In this document: piece by piece, positions 10,128 to 17,785 of the stretch
Position numbering within the stretch: position 1 is the stretch's first letter
Layout: each line of letters begins with the position of its first letter
Source: Verrucomicrobiota bacterium
GTDB lineage: Bacteria; Verrucomicrobiota; Verrucomicrobiia; Opitutales; UBA953
Assembly: GCA_015061905.1 (NCBI GenBank)
Contig: SUVQ01000002.1
Location: forward strand, 62,001-126,000
Direction: 5' to 3'
Length of the DNA stretch: 64,000 bases
Program-made: the position numbers and the translations under genes
Notes under the pieces: model-generated
Told to the model about the DNA's origin: nothing
What the model saw: the letters and a program-made list of their open reading frames with translations, nothing else
Databases searched by the model: none

Positions 10128-10883
10128 TTATTTTTTCTTGCGGGAACGCGAAGGTTTGGCGGGCGGCTCATCGCCCTCGCCCATGTCTCTGCCGAAATCG
10201 GCATCGGAATCGCCGTCCTCGTCGTCCCAGTGCATGGTTTCGTCTTCGTCTAATTTTTCGTCTTCGTAGTCGGGCAAATCGCGCACGGCGGAAAAATCTT
10301 CTTCGCTCTTGGCTTTAATTTTTTCGTCGTCATCGTCGATGCTGAGTTCGTAGCCGTCCGGGACAAATTCGAGAATATCGATAATTTCCTGGAAGAGGTG
10401 CGTTGCGCGCCCTTCCATGAACGCCTGAGTTTGCGATTCGCGAATCTGTTCTTCGAGTTCGGTAACGGTGAGTTTCTGCGCGAACGAAAGCTTGTCGTTC
10501 AGATATTTCATACGCAGCATCGTGATGTGATCGAGAAATTCCGCATAGGCGCCTTTTTCTTCGTCAATCGTATCCGGCAGCGCAAAAAGCTCTTCGTTGG
10601 TATCGAAAAACGTTTCGTTCACGCGCACGAGGCGCGCGGTTTTGTCCGGATTGATTGCCTGAATCTGAAAGGGAATGAAGGCGTTTTCGACGATTTCCGT
10701 CACCAAACCGTAGTCGCGCAGTGCGTCGAGTAAATCGAGGATGTAGCCGACTTGCCGCGGGTCGATGATGCTGAGCGCGTCCGTATCCCACTGAACGGGA
10801 TCGCTGATTTCTTTCACCCACCAATTCATGTCTTCGCCGAAGCGAACGGTGCACCAAGTTAATTGCGGGGACGTTTTAGTCAT
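10128..10883 (-). CDS. Hypothetical protein with acidic C-terminal region and basic tail
   Basis: I do not recognise this 251-residue protein. The first two thirds look globular and mixed alpha/beta (LTWCTVRFGEDMNWWVKEIS near the start). From about residue 165 it becomes strongly acidic with Asp/Glu runs, and it ends in a short basic tail SRSRKKK. No signal peptide or membrane segment is visible. The ATG at 10883 is preferred over the upstream extension to 10934, which is Phe/Lys-rich and unlikely. It is flanked by NIF3 downstream and a terminator upstream, so it has its own transcript start. The acidic-basic tail would suit a nucleic-acid or ribosome-associated protein, but that is a guess. 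Confidence 0.75.
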   Translation of the reverse strand: MTKTSPQLTWCTVRFGEDMNWWVKEISDPVQWDTDALSIIDPRQVGYILDLLDALRDYGLVTEIVENAFIPFQIQAINPDKTARLVRVNETFFDTNEELFALPDTIDEEKGAYAEFLDHITMLRMKYLNDKLSFAQKLTVTELEEQIRESQTQAFMEGRATHLFQEIIDILEFVPDGYELSIDDDDEKIKAKSEEDFSAVRDLPDYEDEKLDEDETMHWDDEDGDSDADFGRDMGEGDEPPAKPSRSRKKK

Positions 10884-10913
10884 AATTTTTTTCGAAAAAA
10901 AGAGAAATTTATC

Positions 10914-10951
10914 GTTAAAAAAGCTCCGGCGCAAAACGGTTGCCGGAGCTT
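10914..10951 (-). terminator. Terminator of the OmpA-like lipoprotein gene
   Basis: On the minus strand AAGCTCCGGC (10951-10942) pairs with GCCGGAGCTT (10930-10921), an 11-nt loop between them, then a run of T. It separates the lipoprotein gene from the acidic hypothetical. Confidence 0.8.
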
Positions 10952-10970
10952 TTTCTAAAAACCGTGGAAG

Positions 10971-11546
10971 TTACTGCGCGTTCCCGTCAACCACGATAAC
11001 TTTGCGGTCTTCGGCGACTTCGGATTTCGTTCCGTTTTGAACGGCATAAGCTTCGCCGAGAGCCTGAATCTGAGCGGAATCGTCCGCGCCGAGATTTTTC
11101 AGGTAATTTTTAACCGCCTGCGCGCGCTTGTCGGAAAGAGCGAGATTGTATTCTTCCGTTCCGAAATAGTCGGAATAGCCGACGATGTAAATGTTGCCGC
11201 GGTTGACGGCGTCGATAATCGCGTCGAGCTTGGCGCGTTCTCCGGCTTCGACGTTAAATTTGTCGAACCCGAAATAAATAACGGCGAGCTTCGCGTTTTC
11301 GGGAATGCTGTTGTTGTTAATCCAATCCGCAACTTTACCGCCGGCGGCGGAATCATCGCGGGCGTCCGTTTCATCAATCACTTCACCGGTCAAAGAGTCA
11401 TCTTCGCCGATGATTTCTTCCGACACGTTCTGCGTGTCCGTTCCCGTGCGGGGAGCACCGTTCCACTGATTGGGAAGATTTTTAGGACCGCAAGCCGTAA
11501 GGATAAAAGCCGCGGCAGCAAGAAGAGCAATTTTTGTGACGTTCAT
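10971..11546 (-). CDS. OmpA/Pal-type peptidoglycan-associated lipoprotein
   Basis: A predicted outer-membrane lipoprotein of 191 residues. The signal peptide ends in the lipobox LTAC with the acylated Cys at about residue 19. A linker rich in Thr, Asp and Glu follows, then a C-terminal OmpA-like domain (about 80-185) with VIYFGFDKFNVE, VGYSDYFGTEEYNLALSDKRAQAVKNYL and a final beta strand. Such domains bind peptidoglycan diaminopimelate and tether the outer membrane. The sequence resembles Pal, but no tol genes are present, so I give no symbol. It follows plsC by 52 bp and has its own terminator. Confidence 0.88.
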   Translation of the reverse strand: MNVTKIALLAAAAFILTACGPKNLPNQWNGAPRTGTDTQNVSEEIIGEDDSLTGEVIDETDARDDSAAGGKVADWINNNSIPENAKLAVIYFGFDKFNVEAGERAKLDAIIDAVNRGNIYIVGYSDYFGTEEYNLALSDKRAQAVKNYLKNLGADDSAQIQALGEAYAVQNGTKSEVAEDRKVIVVDGNAQ

Positions 11547-11598
11547 AAGTGGATTTTGTTTGTGCTTTTATGAAAAAATAAAACGAGCCTGCCCGCAA

Positions 11599-12243
11599 CT
11601 ACATTTTCGGGACGGCGGGCGGTTCCAGCGCGGCGATGCGCTCCATGAAACGGCGGGAAGCTTCGCGGAAGCGATCCGGAGCGTCTTTTCCGGGATCGAA
11701 CTCTTTCGGATAAATCGGTTTTCCGAAGGCGACCCCCAAATTTGCGCGTTGCGGGAACGCGGAACCGCGCGGCAAAACATCTCCTGTGCCGAAAACGCGC
11801 GCCGGCACGACGGGAACGCGTGCCATGCAGGCAATGAGCCCGGCTCCGCCCTGCGCTTTTCCGAGTTGTCCGTCTTTGCTTCGCGTGCCCTCCGGAAACA
11901 GAATCAGCGCGTGGCGTTGTTTCAGCACCGCAAAAACTTTTTTGAATGCGCCGACATCGCTTCCGCCGTCGCGGTCCACGGGAATCACGTTACAATGCGG
12001 GAGCGCACGTTTCAGAATGGGGTTGTTCAACAGCGTTTTTCTCGCAAAAAAATACATTTCGCGCGGAATTACGCACCCGATCAGCGGCGGATCGATAAAG
12101 CTCACGTGATTGCTCGCAATCAGAAAACCGCCTTCCGGCAAATTTTCCAAGCCGCTCACTTCCACGCGCCCGAAGGCACTCATGAACACGCGCGCGCCGT
12201 GGTAAACCAAAGAATAAAATTTTTTATCGGTATAGAGTTCCAT
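11599..12243 (-). CDS. plsC: 1-acyl-sn-glycerol-3-phosphate acyltransferase
   Basis: Acylates lysophosphatidic acid to phosphatidic acid at the inner membrane. The 214-residue protein has the NHVSFID (HX4D) catalytic motif near residue 49 and the FPEGTRSKDG substrate motif near residue 116, then a PVVPAR segment. It lies 22 bp after cmk on the same strand; cmk-plsC is a familiar gene order in other bacteria. Two other acyltransferases are in the window (21740 and the N-terminus of 34992), so substrates may be divided among them. Confidence 0.9.
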   Translation of the reverse strand: MELYTDKKFYSLVYHGARVFMSAFGRVEVSGLENLPEGGFLIASNHVSFIDPPLIGCVIPREMYFFARKTLLNNPILKRALPHCNVIPVDRDGGSDVGAFKKVFAVLKQRHALILFPEGTRSKDGQLGKAQGGAGLIACMARVPVVPARVFGTGDVLPRGSAFPQRANLGVAFGKPIYPKEFDPGKDAPDRFREASRRFMERIAALEPPAVPKM

Positions 12244-12265
12244 GGTTTTGCTGTTGGTTAGAATT

Positions 12266-12931
12266 TTACAGAGAAGAAATCATGCCGCTGATTTTCCCGA
12301 CAACTTGCTCGAGTGTCAAATCCGTGCTGTCGATTTTGATTGCGCCTTCCGGGCAAGCAAGCGGAGCCGCTTTGCGGGAAGAATCCAGTTTGTCGCGCTC
12401 GGCGATGGAATCGGCGATGCCTTCCGCCGCGCGGCGGCGTGCGCGCGCTTCCGGATCAGCCGTGAGGAAAATCCGCAAATCCGCATCCGGAAAAATCACG
12501 CTTCCGATGTCGCGCCCGTCCATAATCAAGCCGTCGAAACCGCGTTCCCGCGCCACCTCTTTTTGCAAACGCTGGTAATCGAAAAGAAATTTCCGCACTT
12601 CCGGAATTGCCGCAAACTGCGAAACCACGGCATTTACCGCATCGTTGCGAATTTCCGCGTCCGCGGGAACGGTTCCTCCGATGCTCATCGCGGCTTCGCG
12701 TTCCCGCACCTCCGTTCCGAGATCCAAATTTTCCAGCGGATTTTCCGCCGCAAAAAAAGCGTCCGCGTCTTTAATTCCGCGCCGCAACAGCGAAAGTGCA
12801 ACCGTGCGATAATGCGCGCCCGTGTCGACGTGCATCAGATTATGTTTCGCGGCAAGTCCGCGCGAAGTCGAAGATTTACCCGACGCCGCTCCGCCGTCCA
12901 CCGCAATCACCAAAAATTTCTTTCCGCTCAT
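12266..12931 (-). CDS. cmk: Cytidylate kinase
   Basis: Phosphorylates CMP and dCMP with ATP. The 221-residue protein begins with a P-loop GGAASGKSS (about residues 13-21), followed by HVDTGAHYRTVA, and has MDGRDIGSVIFPDADLRIFLTA and the Arg-rich lid region typical of Cmk. The start codon overlaps the stop codon of the upstream putative restriction gene as ATGA, so translation is probably coupled to it, an odd partnership for a core nucleotide enzyme. plsC follows 22 bp downstream. Confidence 0.94.
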   Translation of the reverse strand: MSGKKFLVIAVDGGAASGKSSTSRGLAAKHNLMHVDTGAHYRTVALSLLRRGIKDADAFFAAENPLENLDLGTEVREREAAMSIGGTVPADAEIRNDAVNAVVSQFAAIPEVRKFLFDYQRLQKEVARERGFDGLIMDGRDIGSVIFPDADLRIFLTADPEARARRRAAEGIADSIAERDKLDSSRKAAPLACPEGAIKIDSTDLTLEQVVGKISGMISSL

Positions 12932-13695
12932 ACGTTTTTCTTTTCCAAAATAATATTGATAATTGAAAGCACATCGTGACGATGATTTTCACTAAGCATT
13001 CCAAATAATTTCAAAATTTCTAAGAAAACATCTGCATTTTCGCGACCTATGACAAAATCAGCACATTCTTTGGATTTTGCCGTGCGCCCGATCAAACACT
13101 CTTCCGTATGAAGTTCCATTACCGGAAAACATAAATAGAGCATCGGTTGCACACCAACCGCTCGCTGCTTTTCACGCGTAATAATTTCTGCAAATACTTC
13201 AAACGCTCCTAATTTCCGCACAATCAAGGGATACTCCAAAGTCGTTGCCCAGAACAAAACCCCGTTGATTTCCTGTTCGACGAAATTGCGCCGCCGTATT
13301 GCCATATCCGGATGGGCGTCAAACAACTCTCCCCGCTTCAGTTTCAAGAGCTCTTCCGCAAGTTTGCACAAGCGTTGCTGCGGAATAAATCCCCATTTGA
13401 CACAGTAAAAAACATACTCCGAAAGCTCATAGAGAGCTTTTTCTTTTCCGTTCGCGCCGACAAAACGTAATCCTGCCAATGTCGAAAGTTTCAATTTTTC
13501 CGGATCTTTTACAGGAACATCATAGCCTATTTGCCACTCAACATAGCAAGATTGAGAAAACGGAACTTGGCAAGTCGCCACGGGAACGCCATATTCATTG
13601 AGCATCGTGCGTTTTTTGATGCGAATCTTTCCGCTTGTTGCTGTAAGCGGAATAGCAACGCGAAAGCTATCTTCATTTATCTTCCGGATATACAT
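12928..13695 (-). CDS. Putative type II restriction endonuclease or methyltransferase partner
   Basis: I do not recognise the family of this 255-residue protein. The case for restriction is context: it starts 1 bp after the stop of an adenine-type DNA methyltransferase, with no other function apparent. It is mixed alpha/beta and fairly rich in charged residues, with MDxELxTEE-like acidic stretches (VMELHTEECLIGR near residue 190) but no clear PD-(D/E)xK motif I could fix by eye. No signal peptide is seen. Its stop overlaps the cmk start. It could instead be an accessory protein of the methyltransferase. Confidence 0.5.
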   Translation of the reverse strand: MYIRKINEDSFRVAIPLTATSGKIRIKKRTMLNEYGVPVATCQVPFSQSCYVEWQIGYDVPVKDPEKLKLSTLAGLRFVGANGKEKALYELSEYVFYCVKWGFIPQQRLCKLAEELLKLKRGELFDAHPDMAIRRRNFVEQEINGVLFWATTLEYPLIVRKLGAFEVFAEIITREKQRAVGVQPMLYLCFPVMELHTEECLIGRTAKSKECADFVIGRENADVFLEILKLFGMLSENHRHDVLSIINIILEKKNV

Positions 13696-13696
13696 G

Positions 13697-14842
13697 CTAT
13701 GCGACTCCTTTAAAAAGATTTTTAAAGTAAAAATCTACACGCCGAAAGGCTCCGTCCGACACATCCTTCGGAACAGGCAGAAACTCTTCTCTAAAGATTT
13801 CCGGATGCTTTTCGATGCTCAAAACCAAAAAATCGTTCTTTATTTTTTCAAATTCTTCCCGATTAATCATCACATCAAAATTTCCTAAAAAATAAGGAAG
13901 CTTTTGGGAATAATCCTTAAAAATATCGACGTAGCAATAGAGCTCTAACTTTTCCGTCGGAATATAGATTGTGTTTGCCGTATCGTCGGAAATGAACGTA
14001 CGGGAACGCTTCAGCGCGTTCACGTCGCGCATGGTAAAAAATTTATATCGGGACGTTCCCGCCCTTCGCTGAACTCGCGAAGGGTATTTAGGAATATACC
14101 GGCAAACGTAATCATAATCAGAAACCGAAAACGAAATGCCTTCGAACGTCATAAATCGTCGACGAACAATATCCGCATAAGTCGTCCCGAAAGCATTTCG
14201 TTCGTAAACGGCAACCACTATCGGGAAGCCGTTGCTTTTTGATGTGTCCGAAAATTCTCGGCTATTGAGCACCAAAGCCTTTCGTAGAGCGTATTTTCGC
14301 ATGAACGGCTCCAGGAGCTTGAAATTTGCCTGCTTTATCAAATAAGAAAGCGGATGCAACACAACGACATATTCGGGCGAAAGCTTTTCAAACGAAAGCA
14401 GAAAAGAAATACCCAAATCCCGAGTGCGAATATCCGATTCCATTTCACACGGGTTTTCATGCTTAATATGATTTTTTACTCGAGAAGTAACGTCGTTATA
14501 TGGTGGGTTTCCGACAATCACCAACCGTTCCCGAGGAGAAATACCATACTTTTCCCGATTAATATTTTTTAGTGCATTTTCACAAAGAAAGCGCACTCGT
14601 GAAAAATTCTCAGCAGCAACATCAAGTGCAATTTCGTCGATATCTGCCCCTACAAGCCGAACATTTTTTTGCGGGAACGGAACTGAAAAAAAAGCTCCGT
14701 ATCCGCAAGAAGAATCAAGCACGACCTCTACAGTTCCGGCAACTTGCGCAAATAAACCATACGCTACCTCAACCAATCGAGCCGGAGTATAAAAACTCCC
14801 TAAATTAGTTTTTTCCCGATAACTGAGATGCGCTACATCCAT
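13697..14842 (-). CDS. DNA N6-adenine methyltransferase of a type II R-M system
   Basis: A 381-residue class I methyltransferase. Near the N-terminus GSFYTPARLVEVAYGLF is the typical entry motif of gamma-class and type IIG-like N6-adenine methylases. The SAM-binding VVLDSSCGYGAFF and GADIDEIALDVA follow, and the catalytic NPPYND is near residue 112. The C-terminal part is probably the target recognition domain. It sits between pheS (24 bp) and the putative nuclease. It carries the octamer at a normal density, including copies near 14003, 14055, 14525 and 14672, so it is not an obviously recent arrival. Recognition sequence cannot be predicted. Confidence 0.85.
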   Translation of the reverse strand: MDVAHLSYREKTNLGSFYTPARLVEVAYGLFAQVAGTVEVVLDSSCGYGAFFSVPFPQKNVRLVGADIDEIALDVAAENFSRVRFLCENALKNINREKYGISPRERLVIVGNPPYNDVTSRVKNHIKHENPCEMESDIRTRDLGISFLLSFEKLSPEYVVVLHPLSYLIKQANFKLLEPFMRKYALRKALVLNSREFSDTSKSNGFPIVVAVYERNAFGTTYADIVRRRFMTFEGISFSVSDYDYVCRYIPKYPSRVQRRAGTSRYKFFTMRDVNALKRSRTFISDDTANTIYIPTEKLELYCYVDIFKDYSQKLPYFLGNFDVMINREEFEKIKNDFLVLSIEKHPEIFREEFLPVPKDVSDGAFRRVDFYFKNLFKGVA

Positions 14843-14866
14843 AAGGAGGCGTTCCCGTGTGAAAAA

Positions 14867-15907
14867 TTACGCGAATTGGCGCAGGAAGCGCAGGTCGTTG
14901 GCGTAGAAATGGCGAATATCGTCAATCCCGTGAACAAGCATCGCGATGCGTTCCAAGCCGACGCCGAATGCGAGCCCGCTCCATTCGTTCGCGTCGATTC
15001 CGACGTTTTCGAAAACCTTCGGATCGACCAGCCCGCAACCCATGATTTCGAGCCAGCGATCGCTCAGCCGTCCGAGGTTCGGGGACTTAATATCCATTTC
15101 AAAACTCGGTTCCGTGAACGGGAAAAAGCTCGGGCGCAGGCGTGTTTCAACGGAAGTTCCGAAAATTTCCCGCACGAACGAATCAAGAACGCTTTTCAAA
15201 TCTTTCAGTGTCACGTTTTTATCGACCCACAAACCTTCGATCTGGTGAAAATTCGCGGAGTGCGTCGCATCAACCGTATCGCGGCGGAAACAGCGACCGG
15301 GCGCGATAATGCGAATCGGGGGCTTGCGCGCAAGCATTGTGCGAATCTGCACGGAAGAGGTGTGCGAGCGCATCACGTAAGCTTCGTTGCCTTTTTTCGG
15401 CGCGTCTTTGGAAAGCGTTCCCGCCGGCAAAAACAGCGTATCCTGCATGTCGCGCGCCGGGTGCGATTCGGGCGTATTCAGCGCGTCAAAGCAAAACCAC
15501 TCGCTTTCGAGCTCGGGACCTTCGGCAATCGTAAAGCCGAGGCGATGAAAAACACGGCAAATTTCTTCCCGCACTTGCGAGAGCGGATGCGCCATTCCGG
15601 CAAAATCATCCGGAGAGGAAAGCGAGGCGTCAATCGGATCGCCGAGCTTTGCCGCCAATTCGTTTTCTTCGATTCGCGCGAGCGTTGCCGCTAAAGCCGC
15701 GTCGATACGCTGTTTCGCCGCGTTGATAAGCTTGCCCGCTGCGGGCTTTTCTTCTTTGGGAAGCTTCCCGATGGATTTCATCACTTGCGTGAGAGAACCG
15801 TTCGGACCGGAAATTTTTGCCTTAAATGCGTCAAATTCCGGACGCGTTTGAATGCCGGGAGCGGCGGATTCCGTTTCAGAAATTATTGCTTCGAGCTGTG
15901 CCTGCAT
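14867..15907 (-). CDS. pheS: Phenylalanine-tRNA ligase alpha subunit
   Basis: Catalytic subunit of the (alpha-beta)2 class II synthetase. The 346 residues start at the ATG at 15907 (MQAQLEAIISE); the N-terminal coiled-coil arm covers about residues 1-90. Class II motif 2 lies in GRCFRRDTVDATHSANFHQIEG and motif 3 in GLAFGVGLERIAMLVHGIDDIRHFYANDLRFL at the C-terminus. The frame is open to 15961 but the extension is Phe-rich and unlikely. The beta subunit gene pheT is not next to it; the R-M pair occupies the place where pheT might be expected. Confidence 0.95.
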   Translation of the reverse strand: MQAQLEAIISETESAAPGIQTRPEFDAFKAKISGPNGSLTQVMKSIGKLPKEEKPAAGKLINAAKQRIDAALAATLARIEENELAAKLGDPIDASLSSPDDFAGMAHPLSQVREEICRVFHRLGFTIAEGPELESEWFCFDALNTPESHPARDMQDTLFLPAGTLSKDAPKKGNEAYVMRSHTSSVQIRTMLARKPPIRIIAPGRCFRRDTVDATHSANFHQIEGLWVDKNVTLKDLKSVLDSFVREIFGTSVETRLRPSFFPFTEPSFEMDIKSPNLGRLSDRWLEIMGCGLVDPKVFENVGIDANEWSGLAFGVGLERIAMLVHGIDDIRHFYANDLRFLRQFA

Positions 15908-15971
15908 GAATAAAAAAAAATTTTGTAAAAGTTTACGCGGGAACGCGAAAAAAGGGAACAATAAAGAGTGA

Positions 15972-16508
15972 TTAGCGAGAGGAAACCGGAAACGATGCGC
16001 CGCCGGTCGGGTATTTTTCGCGAAGCCGTTTGAAAACGCAGGCGGGAACGTAATCGGACAGGCGCGAAGAATCCAGCTTTACGATTTGTTTCACGAAAGA
16101 GGAATTGAAGCAGATGTATTCCTTCTCCGGCATCATGTAAAGCGTTTCGACACCGGGCTCAAGTCGGCGGTTATGCATGTCCAAAAGCAATTCCGACTCG
16201 AAGTCCGAGACCAGCCGCAACCCGCGAATAATCACGCCCGCCCCCAAGCGCTTGGCGTTGTCAACGGTCAGCCCGCCGAACGTAATGACTTCGACGTTCC
16301 CGGCATCCGCAAGTGCCTCGCGCAACAACTCCACACGCTCCGGAATTTCAAAAAGCGGCTGTTTGTCCGGATTGGCGGCAACGGCGACGATGACGCGATC
16401 AAAAAGTTTCGCCGCGCGGCGAATGATGTGAACGTGCCCGTTGTGCACGGGATCGAAGCTTCCCGGATAGAGAGCCACGCGCGAGGAGAGATTTTTTTTT
16501 GCGGTCAT
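15972..16508 (-). CDS. coaD: Phosphopantetheine adenylyltransferase
   Basis: Fourth step of coenzyme A biosynthesis, making dephospho-CoA from 4-phosphopantetheine and ATP. The nucleotidyltransferase signature YPGSFDPVHNGHVHII (HxGH variant, HNGH) is near residue 20. GVIIRGLRLVSDFESELLLDMHNRRL and the NSSFVKQIV segment (the ISSSxVR equivalent) follow. The 178 residues include a short extension. coaX for the first step of the same pathway lies at 29139-29942. It is divergent from pgsA. Confidence 0.94.
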   Translation of the reverse strand: MTAKKNLSSRVALYPGSFDPVHNGHVHIIRRAAKLFDRVIVAVAANPDKQPLFEIPERVELLREALADAGNVEVITFGGLTVDNAKRLGAGVIIRGLRLVSDFESELLLDMHNRRLEPGVETLYMMPEKEYICFNSSFVKQIVKLDSSRLSDYVPACVFKRLREKYPTGGASFPVSSR

Positions 16509-16593
16509 TTTTTAAATATTTTTATAGAAAAACGTGTTTACAGTCTCGACTTGTCCGCAATCTGTGGCAAGATTTTTAGGAAATTTTTTCGTG

Positions 16594-17196
16594 ATGAAAC
16601 ATCTTCCGAATATTCTCACCCTGTCGCGCATTCCGCTTCTTTTCATCATTGTCGGATTGCTTTGCATTGACGGCTTTAAGTCCGATCTTGCCGCGTTTTT
16701 GCTCTTTTTGTTTGCGGCGGCTTCCGATTGGTTCGACGGCTACATCGCCCGAAAAGTCGGTGCCGTTTCCAATTTCGGGAAACTGATGGACGCGCTGACG
16801 GACAAAATTATCATGGTCGGCTTATTCGTCGCCATGCTCGGGCTCAAATGCAACGCGCCCGCGGGAACGCCGGAAACGATTTTGCCGCAGTTCTGCGTTT
16901 TCCTTGTCATCATCATCATTTGTCGTGAATTTTTAATTACGGGGCTTCGTCTCGTGGCGGCAAGCAACGGGCTTGTGCTGGCGGCGGAACGCGCCGGGAA
17001 GCTGAAAACCGCCCTGCAAATGATTTCTGTTTCGCTCCTGCTTTTTGCTCATGTCTTGCAGGATTCCTCCGCGCCCGCCGCCCTCGCCTCCTGGGTGCGC
17101 GAATGCGGACTGTGGGCGTTCTACGGAGCCGTTTTGCTGACGATTTACTCGGGAACGGGCTACATCATTCGCAATCGAAAAATTTTGATGCAATGA
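16594..17196 (+). CDS. pgsA: CDP-diacylglycerol-glycerol-3-phosphate 3-phosphatidyltransferase
   Basis: Makes phosphatidylglycerol phosphate at the inner membrane. The 200-residue, multi-pass protein contains the full CDP-alcohol phosphotransferase motif, visible as DWFDGYIAR then eight residues then G-x3-D-x3-D (GKLMDALTD), near residues 48-72. I chose the ATG at 16594, preceded by AGGA. The stop overlaps the start of pgpA, which encodes the next enzyme of the pathway. Other CDP-alcohol transferases share the motif; the pgpA neighbour favours PgsA. Confidence 0.92.
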   Translation: MKHLPNILTLSRIPLLFIIVGLLCIDGFKSDLAAFLLFLFAAASDWFDGYIARKVGAVSNFGKLMDALTDKIIMVGLFVAMLGLKCNAPAGTPETILPQFCVFLVIIIICREFLITGLRLVAASNGLVLAAERAGKLKTALQMISVSLLLFAHVLQDSSAPAALASWVRECGLWAFYGAVLLTIYSGTGYIIRNRKILMQ

Positions 17197-17714
17197 GCGA
17201 AAAAACCGATTTCAAAACCAAGCTTCTCGGCACGATTTCAACGCTCGGTCCGCTCGGTCGGCGGCTTCCCGCGCCGGGAACGTGGGGCTCCGTCGCCGGA
17301 GTTGTTTTCTACTGGTTTGCCTTCCAGGGAATCAACACGCCGGGAACGTGGTTGCAATTCGCGATTTGGGCGGCATTGCTCGCCGCCGTTGCCGTTCCCG
17401 TTTGCGAAGCCGGAGAGAAATTTTTGGGAAAAACGGACCCGGGTGAAGTCAACTTTGACGAATTTGCCGTGATGCCGATTTGCTATGCCGGGCTCGGCGA
17501 AATCATCGCGCAAAGCGCAAACACACTCTACTGGCTCACGGCAGGATTTGCCCTGTTCCGCCTCTTCGATATTTTCAAACCTTTCGGAATAAAAAAACTC
17601 CAAAGCCTCAAAGGCGGCTGGGGAGTTGCGGCGGACGATTTTGCGGCGGCGGTTCTCACCTGCGTTTGCCTCTGGATCGGACACTTCATTATTGTTGCAA
17701 GCTCAGCGGCGTAA
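17193..17714 (+). CDS. pgpA: Phosphatidylglycerophosphatase A
   Basis: Dephosphorylates phosphatidylglycerol phosphate to phosphatidylglycerol, directly after PgsA. The start overlaps the pgsA stop (ATGA), so the two are translationally coupled. The 173-residue membrane protein shows PAPGTWGS near residue 28, the acidic DPGEVNFDEFAV, FRLFDIFKPFGI and GGWGVAADDFAAAV, the conserved PgpA blocks. A bidirectional terminator follows. Confidence 0.93.
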   Translation: MSEKTDFKTKLLGTISTLGPLGRRLPAPGTWGSVAGVVFYWFAFQGINTPGTWLQFAIWAALLAAVAVPVCEAGEKFLGKTDPGEVNFDEFAVMPICYAGLGEIIAQSANTLYWLTAGFALFRLFDIFKPFGIKKLQSLKGGWGVAADDFAAAVLTCVCLWIGHFIIVASSAA

Positions 17715-17731
17715 ATTTTTGCCGCTTTCAA

Positions 17732-17769
17732 AAAAAAATCCCGCGAAGCGAAATCGCGGGATTTTTTTT
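17732..17769. terminator. Bidirectional terminator between pgpA and the sulfatase
   Basis: An A-run, ATCCCGCG, a 9-nt loop, CGCGGGAT and a T-run form a symmetrical hairpin that serves pgpA on the plus strand and the sulfatase gene on the minus strand. Confidence 0.85.
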
Positions 17770-17785
17770 GCTTTTTTTTCGAAAT

